Shown: in pieces, positions 48,080-60,520 of the stretch
How positions within the stretch are numbered: the stretch's first letter is position 1
Layout: every line of letters starts with the position of its first letter
Assembly: GCF_040954835.1 (NCBI RefSeq)
Contig: NC_090697.1
Coordinates: forward strand, 3,856,501-3,920,500
Direction of reading: 5' to 3'
DNA length: 64,000 nt
From: Lepisosteus oculatus
Taxonomy: Eukaryota; Chordata; Actinopteri; Semionotiformes; Lepisosteidae
The notes under the pieces: model-generated
Told to the model about the DNA's origin: nothing
Databases searched by the model: none
What the model saw: the letters and a program-made list of their open reading frames with translations, nothing else
Program-made: the position numbers and the translations under genes

Positions 48080-49780
48080 TTAATATAACTATCAAGTGGT
48101 ATTAAATAAGTACAACTTTTTAGTATAGATTACACTTTTCTAAAATGTATTGAAGAAATAAAAATGATTACAATCTAATCTTTCCACGTGTGATTCCATG
48201 AGGAAGTAAAATATGCTCCTGCTTTGTTTAACGATGTTATGAAAAATAAATCTAAATGGTGAGAAAGCTATGCTTAAAGTTAATTAAGGGACTTAGGAGA
48301 CAAAGATAACAATTGATGTTGCATTGTCAGATTGGAATCAATAAAGGCATTTAAACACGCATTTGTGATTTAAATCAAAATGTCTTTATTTATTTAAAAT
48401 TTATGTCTTTATCTAATGGTTTCATTAGTGACGAAGCTAAACCGGCCTGCCTGATGTCCTGAGGCTAGCTGATGTCTGTGTGGCCACGCACACCTCAGGA
48501 TGGTGACGTCACTGCCTTTCATATGAATCCTTTCATATGGAAAGTTTTGACACTGCACTCAGCTATCTCAAGAAGAACACAAAATAGCCTGTTTTTTGCC
48601 TAAAAAATCACGACCTGAGAAAGTAAAGTAACATTAGACTAGTTTTCTAGTAACACTAGAAAATAGAGGACATTAGCTAGGCAATATGATAAAGGAATAA
48701 ATGACTTTTTTTTGTTTATTTCTTTAGCACATTTATTTGAACATTTCCATCAATCATACAAGCATTGAAAAACTGTCCAATCCCTAGTTCGTCAGGCATT
48801 TTTTTTTTTCGCTGCGGAAGTGGTCTCACTGGTGCAGGTCTCAGTGCCTGCCAGGATATCACTCCAGTGCTTTGTTGTTAAAATTGGGTTTCCAATAACG
48901 CCACAGCAACTCTCGTTTTTATGTCCATTATAACAGACATAATCTCCCTTGCTTTAAACTGAGCGTTTCATAATTTCTAAGAATGAAAATTATTTAAACT
49001 ATGCAACACTTATCATTCAACGAGAGCACAAAATATCACAATATCATGTTTACACTGTTAACTGTTCAGGAAAGGGTGACTGAAAGAAGTCATGTCAAGT
49101 ACAATAATTCAGTGATCAAAAGAACATGCAAACATGAAACAGATTTGGCAGAGAGTGAGGAATTAGAAAATTAGCACGCATACAAAACAGCAATTCTGTC
49201 AGCAAACATGGTTTCTCAGATAGTTGGGCATTCAGGTAGATTGCCAGGCGAAAGGATTTGTAAATATATGTTGATAAAGCAAGTAAGTTTTTTGCAACAT
49301 ATAAAAGACATTTTTCCAAGAAAGATCTGATGATGAGGAAGAAAAATCAATTGTTTGTAACTTTAATATAAACAAGATCTAGTACCTGGTGCAGGTTTTT
49401 AAATTAATCATATCCCAGGTGTGAGTTCATGAATCCTGAATTACTTACTATGCCTACGTCTGCGAAACACCTGATCATCTACTGTAAAGCTTTCAGTGTT
49501 TTGTGTATATTCTAATCGCAGCGGGGGGAAAGATTGAGGCTGAAATTGAATTGGGGATCTGTATTCTTCACAACTGAAACATTGTTTTCTCTGAAAGCGT
49601 TTTCTTCCCTGTTTAGCTGATCTTTTGCTGCCAACACCTTTTAACTGTGACTCTATCGAGATATGGCAAGGCCTCTTGTGCTTTATTGCTTAAATAATTA
49701 AATTCTGAAAAGTATGAAAGTATATTTTACTGCGATAATGAGAAACTCTTCATGGAAAATGGTAATCAGTTAACTCACTT
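48080..49780. other. Centre of the composite, no gene seen
   Basis: Apart from family-like arm stretches near 48125-48380 and a run near 48930-49020 that resembles 1265-1350 and 2185-2275, nothing was recognised. The longest open frames (for example 49116-49319 minus) lack motifs. Confidence 0.4.
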
Positions 49781-50186
49781 AACTTTGAACATTTTGTGAT
49801 ATTTAGAAATACCAACAAATTCAATATAGTGTAGATAATATTTATCAGCAATAATGATATTAGTAGCAGCTTGAAATTATTTGTTGTTATTAATAAATGA
49901 CTTAGCTTCGAACATGTGATATTTAGAAATATTCAAAATGTCAATATAGTGTCCATAATATTTGCAATTTTAGTCTTTAAAAAAATGTGTTTATTTGTTA
50001 AAAGAAAACTCACGTCAACTGCAGGACTTGAACTGCAGACCTCAGGCATTTATGGTACATGGTTAAGCATGCTTAAGCCATCACACCACAAACATAATCA
50101 CATGGCAATGAGTGAAACTGAAGCAGACATTTCAAAAGACGGTGTACTACTGTGATCATTTGAGCTGCAGTACATGAATATAATTA

Positions 50187-51100
50187 ACAAGTAATAGGTT
50201 TATTCCATGCTGAAAAGAGAAGAAAGAAAACACACGGCCGTGGAGCCTTCTTCAGGTGTGAGAAAGACAGGGCAGTAAGCAAAGGTAATGTAGCCGGAGA
50301 ACACAAGCTGGGGGAGAGGAGAGGCAGGGGCAGGAGCAGGGGCCAGAAAGAGAGGCCAATCAGGAGGTGTGAAATGAAACCTACAATGAATAGAGTGAAT
50401 TTAGAAGAAAAGTAGTCTGTTGTTCAGAGAAGGAGGAAAGTGTGATAATTTTGGTTTCTGTAGTCTTTCTGATATATGAGTTCAGAAAACAGTCTTTGAG
50501 AAGAAAGACGGAGAGATTAGATTGGTCAAAGTCATCTTTAATCATCACAACCCTAACGTTCTCTGAAGCGGTCTCCACGTCTCCTTCCTGTTTCTCCAGT
50601 GTAGATGGCTGGGCATTTACTGCAAGAGATACAGTAAATAAGGTTGCTGGAGGTACAAGATGCTGTCTGGGTTATCCGGAATTGTCCTGAGGGGCCTTGA
50701 ATGAGTGTGGGGGTGGCTGTGTACTTGCAGGTGATACAGCGAGCTCTGTTGCAAGGGAAAATGCCTGGTGTGGATGGTTGTTGAGGGCGGTCAAGGGAGC
50801 TGTGAACAAGAAGGTTGCGCAGATTAGGTGGTCGGCTATATGAGATGATGGGGTGGTCAGAAAAGAGGGCCCCAATGGAGGGCCTGTAGGATGGAAAAGT
50901 TGTCGTTAATAGTCCTGGGGATAGGAAGTGTGTTGGGGTGGTAGGGAAGCACCAAAGGAATACGGCGGGAGTTCCTGATTGAGTTGATGGTCCGAGGGGT
51001 GTTTTTGGCTCGGTCAAGGGTCCTGTCAATAACACTGCTAGGGTCTCCTCTGTTGATGAAAAAGTACATTGTAGAGTACATTGATGGCTTGGTTCATTAT
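50187..51100 (-). mobile_element. Penelope-like retroelement with GIY-YIG domain, 5'-truncated
   Basis: The flanks carry a perfect 12-bp direct repeat ATGAATATAATT (50174-50185 and 51101-51112), and the surrounding arm is continuous without it, so the borders are clear. The minus strand has an open frame (51035-50553) with the typical C-terminal part of Penelope-like proteins: RPPNLRNLLVHSSL linker, Cys-rich CNRARCITCKY, then a GIY-YIG-type nuclease start ALYTGE-like (IYTGETGRRRGDRFRER). The reverse transcriptase part is absent, as expected for 5' truncation. The tail has the GAGCCTTCTTCAGG core complement and the AACAAGTAATAGG end. This copy names the family of all the short tails in the window. 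Confidence 0.85.
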
Positions 51101-51993
51101 ATGAATATAATTATATCATTATTAATTTCTTTAGATAGGCGATTCCATATTATATTCCCTATTAATCAAATTCTAAAAGTATGCTTTTGTTTACTCCGAT
51201 AACGAGCATATTTGCAGAAAAGGTTAAAACATTATCACTTTTCACAAAGTATAGAAACTTAATATGGTCAAAAGGAGCACGTAAAAACGTTTCTGAAATA
51301 ACCACATGTAAGGCTTTGATGCTTAAAATGTTTAGGGAGAAAGTGGAAGACGTATATTTTTTCTGCAAACTATCAATACCTGCCATATACAGTTTACATA
51401 ATATGTGTATGTTTCTAATTTAATATCGTTTATGAGCATGTGAAAGGCATGGTGAATCGGAGATTCTCAAAACTTACTTTGTATAATTGGAAACGAATAT
51501 GTGATTGGATCAACGAAATGCTGTGGTGTTACTTTTTCTCAATGAAAACATAAAGTCTTCGTTTACGAAGACAGTGACAGAGAAAGTGGACCACAGTAAT
51601 ACTTTGAGCTTACAGACTGTCCAAGGTCATTCATTTTTAATACTATTAGTAATATCTTCGGTAAAGACTTTGATGCATAAAATATTTCTGTATAATTAAA
51701 ACAATGAAGATAAAGGTGGTAGGTTGCATATGCTCCTCTTCTTTTTATGCTCAGCTATGAAAATTTCCCTTTAAATGTAAAATTCAACATAAATATTCAA
51801 TACTAAGCGGATTAAAACGTGCACAGTAAAAAGATTAAATGATTAAATTTTTTCACTACCGACCAATGCACCACGAGTGCCCCTGTCAGTGATATTGGCC
51901 AGCCAATCATGTACCGCGGTACACCGCAGTGACTTGTGGGTAGTTGCGTGCAGTACGGGTTTGTACTGCGCAGTTTGAATGGCTGCATCTGTA

Positions 51994-53350
51994 GGCATGT
52001 TGTACAGAAACACAACATGTAAAATCATTTTTAATACATTTTTCTCACTATAAAGCAACTTCCTCCTCCCAGTTCACAAGAACCCCTAACTAGCCAAGTC
52101 TGCCCAGACCTAGCAGCACGTATCTAAAATGTAGAGAGCTCCACATAATATCAATATAGGACAAGATATGATAACAGCAAATCTGAGTATCAGAGGGTCT
52201 CACAAAAATGTAAATGCATATTATAAGCTGTTTAGAAACAGAATGTACTGTATATCAAATTCAATCTCTCAATGAAATTCCCAATAATTATAGATGATAA
52301 AGCTTGGTACAGTATAAGCAGTCTAACAAAAATACATAAATGCAGAATGACAGTCATTATGTTTTCCCCTTGTATTCCAGTGGATTATATATTGGTTGTG
52401 CAGAAAGTCCTGTCACACAAGGGATATCGTAGGCATGTACAGTATTTAAAAATGGAGACCCAAGTTAAAAAACAAAAGTTCATATTGAGTGAAACTCCTG
52501 GAATGATAAAACAATCTTCAATAAACCATAAAATATCTACTAACACAAGAGAAACTATTTAAAGTGTAAAAAATAAAAGATAATTATCATTTAATTTAGT
52601 GAAACATTCTCCTAAACTGTTGTAACTAAATATCTATTAATACTGTTTGAGTGGGGAGGTGTGTCAGCATGTGTAGGCTGCAAATGATCTGGTATTAAAT
52701 ACTGAAAGAAACACTTTACTTTGGAGCATTCTTCATTATGTATTTATAATTCCAAAATGCAAACTGCAGTATATAAAAGAATATGGAGAGACTGTCTTCA
52801 TGTGGATGTCAAGATACGAAAGTGTAGGGATTAAACCAAACAAACCTAAAATATGTCGCGAAACTGCAGGGTTTCTTCAAAACATGTTTAAGACATGTTC
52901 TTCAGATCTCTATTCACAGAAGATGCGTAATTCAAGTAATTGTAAATAACATGAAACATATACACCTCACAGAAATCACATATTTTGCTATTGAACACTC
53001 TTGCAAAAGTTTACACAAATTAAAGAATTTAAATATATATTTTGTATCTTAATTTCAACTTCCACAAAAGGGCATTCTCAGTGGTTTGCATTCTTAAAAA
53101 TATGAATATGTTGCCTATACTAACATTCAGTGTCATTCTTTTTATCCTTCATTCTAAATACTTTAACCCTGCTTAGCTTATTAGGGATAGTATGACACAT
53201 CTAAAGTGTGTTAGAATACCTTTCTCAATTTCATTAGTGCCTGTGTCTCACAGGGCTATGTGCAATTTTACAAAGGTTAGCTAATGATATTGATGATAAG
53301 TGTGATGACAACTGTAAAACTTTCTTTCTCCCAGGTGAACATTAGCTGTA
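51994..53350. repeat. Receptor unit upstream flank, unit 4
   Basis: Best preserved, uninterrupted version of the upstream unit. It contains the empty TA sites for the insertions in unit 2 (52388-52389) and unit 1 (52443-52444), and the empty site of the unit 1 inverted dimer near 52630-52650. No gene. Confidence 0.7.
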
Positions 53351-53479
53351 AACATTTTCACAGAAACAGGTATAACTCTCCATTGATTACATCTAGGGGC
53401 AGCAATACCACGGTGCGAACATTTATAAAGAGCCCAACACATGAAATTCAACAGCTGCGTCAGAAAAATAATACTGGGG
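53290..53479 (+). promoter_or_regulatory. Conserved promoter and non-coding exon 1 of receptor 4
   Basis: TATAAA at 53424-53429 and a GGGG|GTAAGT donor at 53480. The intron would run 53480-54011 (532 bp). Confidence 0.6.
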
Positions 53480-54031
53480 GTAAGTGTTAAAAGTTTTTTC
53501 AGCTGACAAACTTAGTGGTCCAACTTTTCTGAAGGCATACAGATTTTAAACTATTCCACAATACAGCTTTAGTTTGAAGATATTTTGTTTTTTATAAACA
53601 TTAATATAGGACAGTGTAAAATAGTGTAAAGTACCTTTCTCTAATTTTGTGCAAACTCCTAGATAGGAGCTGTCAAATTATTAAATCATTAATGAAACAC
53701 CCTTGCAAATTATCCCCCCTTTTTCATTTTCTTGCCATTTGCAGACAAAAGTTAAAAACAATATATCCTGAAAGATTTTTTTTAACTGGAAACAGACTCT
53801 CCTGATTTTTCATACAGAAACTATTGTATTTTAATACACTGTTTTTTATAGTATTTCATCATAAGATACTTTAACATATTGCCTTTTAAAATCATAATCA
53901 ATTACTGTACATTCCTTACTTAGTGGCAAGAAAACATGGAAAACACAGTAAACTTAACTAACTCAGTGTATTGATTTTGTAGGAAAATGGACTGTACCAT
54001 GTCTTTTTCAGGGACCATCACAATAGGAGAG

Positions 54032-55087
54032 ATGGGCTCTTCAGTCCGACAAAACTTCAATTTTACTGAAAATTCAGATATACACTTCTGTTTTGAATCC
54101 ATCGCTGGCTCCTGTACAAGGATAATCAAACCAGTTATCTTGCGATTTGTATTGTATTTTATTATGGTGTTAATAATATTGACGACATTGTGTGGAAACT
54201 TTGTGGTCATGATTTCAATTGCATTCTTCAAACAGCTCCATACCAATACAAATTATTTGATTCTCTCACTGGCAGTTTGTGATTTTCTGTTAGGAGTGCT
54301 CATCATGCCTTATACAATGATTTTTGCTATTGAAGGTTGCTGGTACCTGGGAAGTTTGTTTTGTCAAATTCACACGGCCACTGACATGATGCTCTCCACA
54401 GCTTCCATATTCCACTTGTGTTCCATCTCCATTGACCGTTACTTTGCTGTGTGTAACCCTCTGAGTTACAGAACCAAAATCACGTCTGGTGTCATACTTC
54501 TGATGATCATAATCAGCTGGGTAGTGTCAGGATTATTTGGCTTTACGATAGTTTTTCTAAAGCTGAATATAAAAGGCATTGAGGTTTTTTATTACAAATA
54601 TATTGACTGTGTAGGAGGATGCATTGTATTTTTCAGTAAATATTCTGGACCTCTATGCTCTCTGTTCTCATATTTCATTCCTGCATTTATCATGCTGGGT
54701 ATTTACTTTAAAATATATTTAGTAGCCAGAAAACAGGCAAAATCTATCAAAGATATAACACAACAGATTCAAGAATCTAAAGAGAACAAGGTGGGAGTTT
54801 CCAGTCAGCAGGAGAGAAAAGCTGCAAAAACCTTAGGCATAGTCGTGGGAGTGTTTGCATTCCTCTGGACTCCTTTTTTTGTATTTATCTTCTCTAATCC
54901 TATTCTTGAGTATACAGTACCACCCATACTGATAGACACTGCATTCTGGTTTGGCTATTTAAACTCTGCTTGTAATCCCATTATTTATGCCTTTTTTTAC
55001 ACCTGGTTCAGAAAAGCAACAAAAATTATAATCTCTGGTAAAATATTTGAAAAAGATTCTTGTTGGGCAAAGTTAATTGCAGAATAA
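54032..55087 (+). CDS. taar1: Trace amine-associated receptor 1-like, copy 4 (intact)
   Basis: A 351-residue TAAR1-type receptor with all hallmark residues intact (D118, DRY, W279, W306, Y309, NPIIY). The start is the first ATG after the CTTTTTCAG acceptor (exon from 54012); an in-frame ATG at 53987 is upstream of it. Copy-specific residues include F11 (N10 site kept as NFT), F65, L90, Y204, A276, F285, I332 and A350. F285 replaces a cysteine in TM6 and could slightly change the extracellular half of the pocket. The stretch 54330-54516 is identical to copy 5, see findings. A poly-A signal candidate lies at 55682-55687, beyond a SINE inserted in the 3' region. Confidence 0.93.
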   Translation: MGSSVRQNFNFTENSDIHFCFESIAGSCTRIIKPVILRFVLYFIMVLIILTTLCGNFVVMISIAFFKQLHTNTNYLILSLAVCDFLLGVLIMPYTMIFAIEGCWYLGSLFCQIHTATDMMLSTASIFHLCSISIDRYFAVCNPLSYRTKITSGVILLMIIISWVVSGLFGFTIVFLKLNIKGIEVFYYKYIDCVGGCIVFFSKYSGPLCSLFSYFIPAFIMLGIYFKIYLVARKQAKSIKDITQQIQESKENKVGVSSQQERKAAKTLGIVVGVFAFLWTPFFVFIFSNPILEYTVPPILIDTAFWFGYLNSACNPIIYAFFYTWFRKATKIIISGKIFEKDSCWAKLIAE

Positions 55088-55171
55088 ATTAATTTAAAAA
55101 AATGCAATATGTTAATTTTTTAAACTGTAAGAAAGAAAGCAAAGACTATGTCATATACATTTAAGTTAATA

Positions 55172-55491
55172 TGGGGCGGAGCGGTGGCTCTGTTGCTAAG
55201 GATCTGCACCTGTGGCTGGAAGGTTGCCAGTTCAAATCCCACAGCTGGCAGAGGAATCCTACTCTGTTGGGCTCCTGAGCAAGGCCCTTAAACCCAAACT
55301 GCTCCAGGGGCACTGTACAATGGCAGACCCTGCACTCTGACCCCAGGCTCTCTCCCTGTCTGTGTGTCTCATGGAGAGCAAGCTGGGGTATGTGAAAAGA
55401 CAATTCCTAATGCAGGAAATTGTAATGTTATTATTAAGTAATGTTATTATTATATTATATTATATTATTAAGTAATGTTATTTTATATATA
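55172..55491 (+). repeat. tRNA-derived SINE, copy 3, in the 3' flank of receptor 4
   Basis: Same family as 11826 and 12260. It is flanked by TTAATA (55166-55171 and 55492-55497). Other units read through this site (for example GAGTTAATACAGC near 16463), so the SINE is private to unit 4. The tail is long and rich in ATT/TA units. If the poly-A site at 55682 is used, the SINE becomes part of the 3' UTR. Confidence 0.8.
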
Positions 55492-55689
55492 TTAATACAG
55501 CTTGTGCTCTACCTCTTTTTCTTTCTCATGCTATGTTTTGGTTTGTCTCCCTCTGCTGTTGAGAGACTATTTCTTTTTTTTTTCAGTTGCAGAATCTGGT
55601 ACTGTGGTTTTTTGTTTCGTTCATTGGCTATCAGAAAAGAAACACTTCTTGCCTTATATTCCAATGTAAGGTTTAGTGAAAAATAAATT

Positions 55690-56940
55690 CTTTAGAAAAT
55701 GGGGCTAACATCACTGCATCACCGAAATCCAGTTTGTAAAATTACAGTAAATATAGAGGAGAATTAATGCATGAAAGCAAAATTAAAAACTATAAAACAC
55801 TTAACTGATATTTATATACAGAATTGTGGTTGTAAAAGCAATTAATTAACACATTGTCCAAGCATAATTTTTCAAATATTGTATGCATTTCATGTGAACA
55901 TACAGTATGTTGTATTTAACAGAATTTCAGGCCAGATCTTAGACTTGCCTACTTCCACCCTCCTACGAATATATGTACTGTATCTCACCTCCTGAACGTC
56001 CCACTGTACATCTCACTCTCTGGACCCATCTTTCCACACCGTCTCCACCCACCTTCACAGCAGCACCCTGGCTTACTACTCGCGAAAATGAAGGAGGATG
56101 CTTCAGTCAGCCTTGTCTTTGCAGTTAGGCTGCCATTTCCTCAGCTTGGTGACAAACAAACTTCTAATTTTGTCTGTCTATTGCATTTATTAGAATCAGA
56201 CCAAACTGCTGAATATTCAGTTGTTTGAAATCTTCATTGGTAGGAGGGTGAAATATTTTAATTTTATTGGGGTCTATCTTTCTCCATGACCATTTCTCCA
56301 GATCTATGTCTTAAATGTACCTGACTGGGTTACATTGTACAGAAATGTAAACCACTGCTTCATACTCCCAAAAAATTTTAAAAATTTAAAATGTTGTCTT
56401 GTTGCCTTAAACTGTAAACATAATACCAAACATTGTTTCTGTGAGATCATGTTCAAAACATATTCTGAACATGCATTTACAGTATGAACTGGATATTGCT
56501 AAAGAAAAGTTAACCACAGCCACCCAGCCACAGAGGATTTAATCATACTTTGGCATTATACTTAGTTATTACAATGATCTATTGTAATGTTATTTAATAT
56601 GCAATGCACTTTTATCTTCTGATGTGCTCATTTCTTAATGAGACAATTAAAATGGCATTAACAAAAGAGAGGATACAAATGAGTGGAGGCTATTTGGAAC
56701 ATCTACTATAGATATTTTATAATTATATTATTCACTGTATATATGCAAATTAAATGTAAATATATGTATAAAAACAATAACCTGTTTTTTTGCTAAGTTT
56801 CTTAAACAGGGAACTAACTATGCATTTGATGTTGTTTTGTGACCATGTACTCAATAATGTCATTACATGCTCATTCAATAGAAAAAGCACAGGAAGATCA
56901 TGTATCTTGACCTGGATATCACACAGGGAGCCTGTCTCAA
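55690..56940. other. Unit 4 3' spacer, no gene seen
   Basis: AT-rich stretch whose start is shared with unit 3 (46020-46140). In units 1 and 2 it is missing: there AAATAAATTC runs directly into CAGGGACTGGGAACATTCTGG, which here appears only at about 56943. No coding frame of note. Confidence 0.55.
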
Positions 56941-57048
56941 ATGAGGGACTGGGAACATTCTGGTATTAGGATATAACAAACTAACCTTATCCTTCCATAC
57001 AACTCCTGAAATTTCAACATTACATTTATTCTCCAAAATATTATAATG

Positions 57049-57320
57049 GTTTGCATTTCTTTCCATTTCCTGGAGTGCTATCCATGTGGAGTTGGTATGT
57101 TCTCATTGATTCGCATTGACTTTCTCCAGGTGCTTTGGTTATCTCCTGAAGAATTAATTGGCTTCTGTAAACATGTACCCTGCTCTGCATGTGTGTGTCT
57201 GTATGTGACCTGATATGAACTGACATCTTGTCCAGGGTGCATCCTGCCCTGTACCTGTTAGGCTCCAGCTCCCCCTTGACCCTGAACTGGATAAAGGAGG
57301 TTGAATATTGGATGGAATGA
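57049..57320 (+). repeat. Widespread fish interspersed repeat, unit 4 copy
   Basis: Counterpart of 16801-17085, somewhat shorter, lacking the AGACCAAAGACATACTGGTAGG segment. Confidence 0.65.
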
Positions 57321-57606
57321 CAAGGAAGTGTAGTGAATCACAAGTCAAAGTATTTTATTTTAATATCAGTTCATCAGCTTGCCTTTGGATTCTTCTGGCC
57401 TTTCTCCTGAAGCATCCCTTTAAATTAATTCTGCTAGTTGGATCATGAGCGTCCCTGGTCATGCCTGGGTACTGACGGGAGTTGTGACCTGAACACTGAT
57501 CTGTTGCTAAATACTGTACACAGCCAACTGAATGTTACTATGTACATCTTCACTGGAACCCTACGCTCAATGCAGACTCCACCTGGGCACAACAATAAGC
57601 ACCACA

Positions 57607-58090
57607 TGTAACGAACAGTTCTTTCCGGACCCTATGCGGACTACATAGTCCGACGGAGTGGGGAAACACTGGGGAAACGTCATGCAGGAATACGGGGCAG
57701 AAGACAAGGGGGCGTGTCCAAGGTGCGCTGGTGCACGGGGGGAGGCGTGGCCGAGGCGAACAATCCCAGAGAGTAATCCTTAGAGTATCCAAAACACGAG
57801 TATGTCCAAAACCATGAGATTCATCAGAAGAAGGATTAAAAACCACGAAGGCCGGGTCGGAACCGGCGGACGGGGAACAGGAACGGGAACGGGAACAAAG
57901 GTTAAAACCTTAACGGGACCAGGCGCTTCCAGGTCCCAGACTCGCACGATATGGAAATCAGAGCAGAGCCCGGATGAGCGTCAGCGCCTGGCTTTTAAGG
58001 TGGGCTGGGAATAGGGAACAGGTGCAGAGAATAAAGTCTTGAGTGATAGGGCTGGAGCACCTTTAAGGAGGGGGAACTAATATCGTGACA
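57607..58090 (+). mobile_element. Solo LTR (484 bp) of an LTR retroelement
   Basis: GC-rich segment with TGTAACG...CGTGACA ends, flanked by a perfect 5-bp duplication CCACA (57602-57606 and 58091-58095). Units 1 and 2 read through a single CCACA at the matching place (about 17337 and 29870). It has AATAAA at 58030-58035. It is a fossil left after recombination between two LTRs and is private to this unit, so it is younger than the unit duplication. Confidence 0.8.
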
Positions 58091-58095
58091 CCACA

Positions 58096-58290
58096 AGCAG
58101 CATCCAACAACCCTCCAGCATTCATCTCCAAAGAAAAGAGTGGTCCACTCAGAATCTTTGTTCCTTTAGGATAGAGCAAACTATGCAGCACATCCTAGAG
58201 GACTGCCCACTCCACAGATTCAGTGGACTTCACTATCAACACAGCTGAACATGATCACTGGAGAAGATCGCTTGGCCCAGGGACTTTGTA
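58096..58290 (+). repeat. LINE polymerase C-terminal remnant
   Basis: Plus-strand wording EQTMQHILEDCPLHRFSG near 58165-58225 fits the last zinc-finger-like part of some LINE polymerases. It is decayed. The same stretch in units 1 and 2 is shorter and worse preserved. Confidence 0.45.
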
Positions 58291-59400
58291 TTCACTAAAT
58301 AATAAGTAATCAATGAATGAACCTGAATAACACCCTATTTTATTTTAATTAAAATTTGTGCATAATTAGTTATAAATTCTATAATGTTTATATATAATAA
58401 AACGTACTGACTCTGTACACATTTATGTTCACACAAACATCTCCTGGCAAGACCTTGTAATTCAACTGTAAATAATCTCTATTTCTGCAGTATATTTTCT
58501 AGTGAATGGGAAACATTTACACATTTATTTTTCAATTTCATGTTTTGTTGTAATAATGTTAATGATGTAAAAACTTTAAACATGTTTAGCATTTCCTTTA
58601 TTTTACTTACAGTAAATAGCCAGCATTTTGACATCTTTAAGTTTCCTAATACAGCATTTAAGAAGTTATGCCTTTTGTGTCAAAATGTTTTCTTAAAATA
58701 AAAATAAATACATTTCTACATACATTTTGAAAATTCTCTTTCTTGTTTTATCATTTACTCAATCACTTATCTAGGAAGAAAATAATATTTCAGTATTCTG
58801 CCGTTAATGTTTTCATTATTCTAACTCCTAAAGTCCAATGATACTCTCAGTAGGGAGAAACATTATGTTATTATTGTGTAGATGCATTAGCTACAAAAAA
58901 GCTCACTTGCATATTTTAGTAAGTTGAAAAGCAAAGCTTCTCACTGCAGTAGTTTTGAGATAATGAGATAGTTTACACAAAGAAGATATTATCCCCATTA
59001 TCAGAAAGCCCAGCAACCCAGAGGCTATCCCAAGAGCCCAGGGCACAAAGCAGAGCTCAACCCTGAATTCAGTGCTTATCCATTGCCAAGAATGAACATG
59101 CATGAATGAACATGAGTACACACCAAGCACCAGAGTACCTTATTTCAAGCAAAAATTAAATTGATAAAGAATTAAGCCGATATTGAATGTTTTTATTTTC
59201 AAATGTTACTGTAAAGACAGAAATTAAAGTCACCACTGTCTTTGGAAAGAGTGAGCATACTGACAAACTCAGGGAAAACATAGATAAGCTCTATTGTGGG
59301 ACCTGCACAGATAATGCTGAATTTTCAATACATTGAAATGTGTTTTATTTTCCCGTATTCACACAACATACAATGCACAACAAAATTAATGGGTAAAATA
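58291..59400. other. Spacer of the duplicated unit, no gene seen
   Basis: AT-rich; matches 17470-19040 with several deletions. No gene. Confidence 0.5.
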
Positions 59401-59409
59401 TTTTTTTTG

Positions 59410-60520
59410 TGTAACAACATTTTAAAAAATGAAAGTATTCTCCCCCCTTGAGTCAATACGTTATAGAGGCATCTTTTACAGCAATTACAACTTTCAGTTT
59501 TCTTTGGTATGTATCAGCTTTGCAAAACTGGATTTGGAGATTTTCGGCCATTCTTACTGACAGATATGCTCAGGCTCCGTGCCGCTGGATGGGGAGCATT
59601 GGTCAACACTATCTTCATGTCGTTCCACAGATTCTCAGTCAGATTCAAGTCTGTACTTTGACTGAGCCACTCAAAGACATTCATGTTTTTGTTCTGAAGC
59701 CACTTTGGCTGTATGCTTAGGATCATTGCCATGTTAGAATGTGAATATTTGCCCCAGCTTGACTGAAGCAGCTTCTCCTCTAAGATTTGCCTGTATTTGG
59801 CTCCATTCTCTATTCCCTCTATATTGACAAGTGTCCCAGTACCTGACACTGACAAGCATTACCATAAGATAAGCTTCCACCACCAGGCCTCAACATAGGG
59901 ATAGTATTATGCAGGTGATGAGCTGTGTTCAATTTGCACCAGACATAAAGGTAGCTCTTTGCTTTTAGGCCAAAGACATCAATTTTTGTTTCATCAGACC
60001 AGTGATGCTTTTTCAATATAGTCTCGGGTTCTGCCATATGCCTTCTTCAACACTCCAAGTTTATTATTACATGGTGTTTTCTTGGTATTGTCTTCTGCCA
60101 CTCTCCCATAGAGGCTAAATCGTTGTAGTGCTGCAGAGATTGATGTCCTCTGGACAGGTTCTCCTATCTCATGGGATTGTGTAGCTCTGTGGTCATGGGG
60201 TTCTTGGTCATGTCTCATACTGAGGTCCTTCTTTCCAGTTTGTTCAGTTTGGAAGGATGGACTGCCCTTGGAGGAGTCTGGGTGATTCTTCAGAATGTGA
60301 TTTCTTTCCATTTCTCAGTGAAGGACCTGACTGTGCTCTTGGAAACTTTCAACAACCAAGATATATTTTTATATCCCTCCTCAGATCTGTGCCTCTTCAT
60401 AATTCTGCCATGGTGTTGTAGAGACACTTCATTGTTCTTCATGTTAAAGATTCTGCTTTGACATACACTGTCAACTGAGGAACATTATGTAGACAGGTGT
60501 GTTTATTTTGAAATGCTGTC
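59410..60520 (-). mobile_element. Tc1-like DNA transposon, unit 4 copy (decayed, without the 384-bp insert)
   Basis: Minus-strand wording is the clearest of the three copies: WSDETKIDVFGLKAKSYLYV near 59990-59950, a GGGSLSYGN segment, GAKYRQILEEKLLQSSWGKY and LTENLWNDMKIV. Several frame changes and stops make it inactive. It reads through the CAGAT site at 59641-59645, giving the empty site of the insertion in units 1 and 2. Confidence 0.8.

Larger units (their letters stand above)
46150..51991. mobile_element. Large composite of CAGATGCAGCC-family arms (5.8 kb)
   Basis: Left arm (about 46150-47180) and right arm (about 49780-51740, split by a Penelope-like element) are inverted copies. For example, 46290-46360 around CTTTACCAAAGATATTACTA is the inverse of 51610-51680. 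The right end is the family terminus at 51991 followed by TA (51992-51993); no left terminus was found. tRNA-like modules lie near 46960-47030 (plus) and 50005-50095 (minus). The centre is unlike the 5.8-kb copy at 33341, except for a stretch near 48125-48380 that resembles 38000-38230. Confidence 0.6.

Noticed and set aside
48436-48490. Hairpin-like CCTGAGG...CCTCAGG with a TGTGTGGCCACGCACA centre
   Set aside because: A single imperfect palindrome without a repeated partner or known context.
53920-54246. Minus-strand open frame of 108 codons over the start of receptor 4, with similar ones over the other copies
   Set aside because: Antisense shadow of the receptor coding region, with no family resemblance.
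55440-55491. ATT/TATATT simple repeat as a separate microsatellite
   Set aside because: It is the tail of the SINE at 55172 and lies inside its target duplication.
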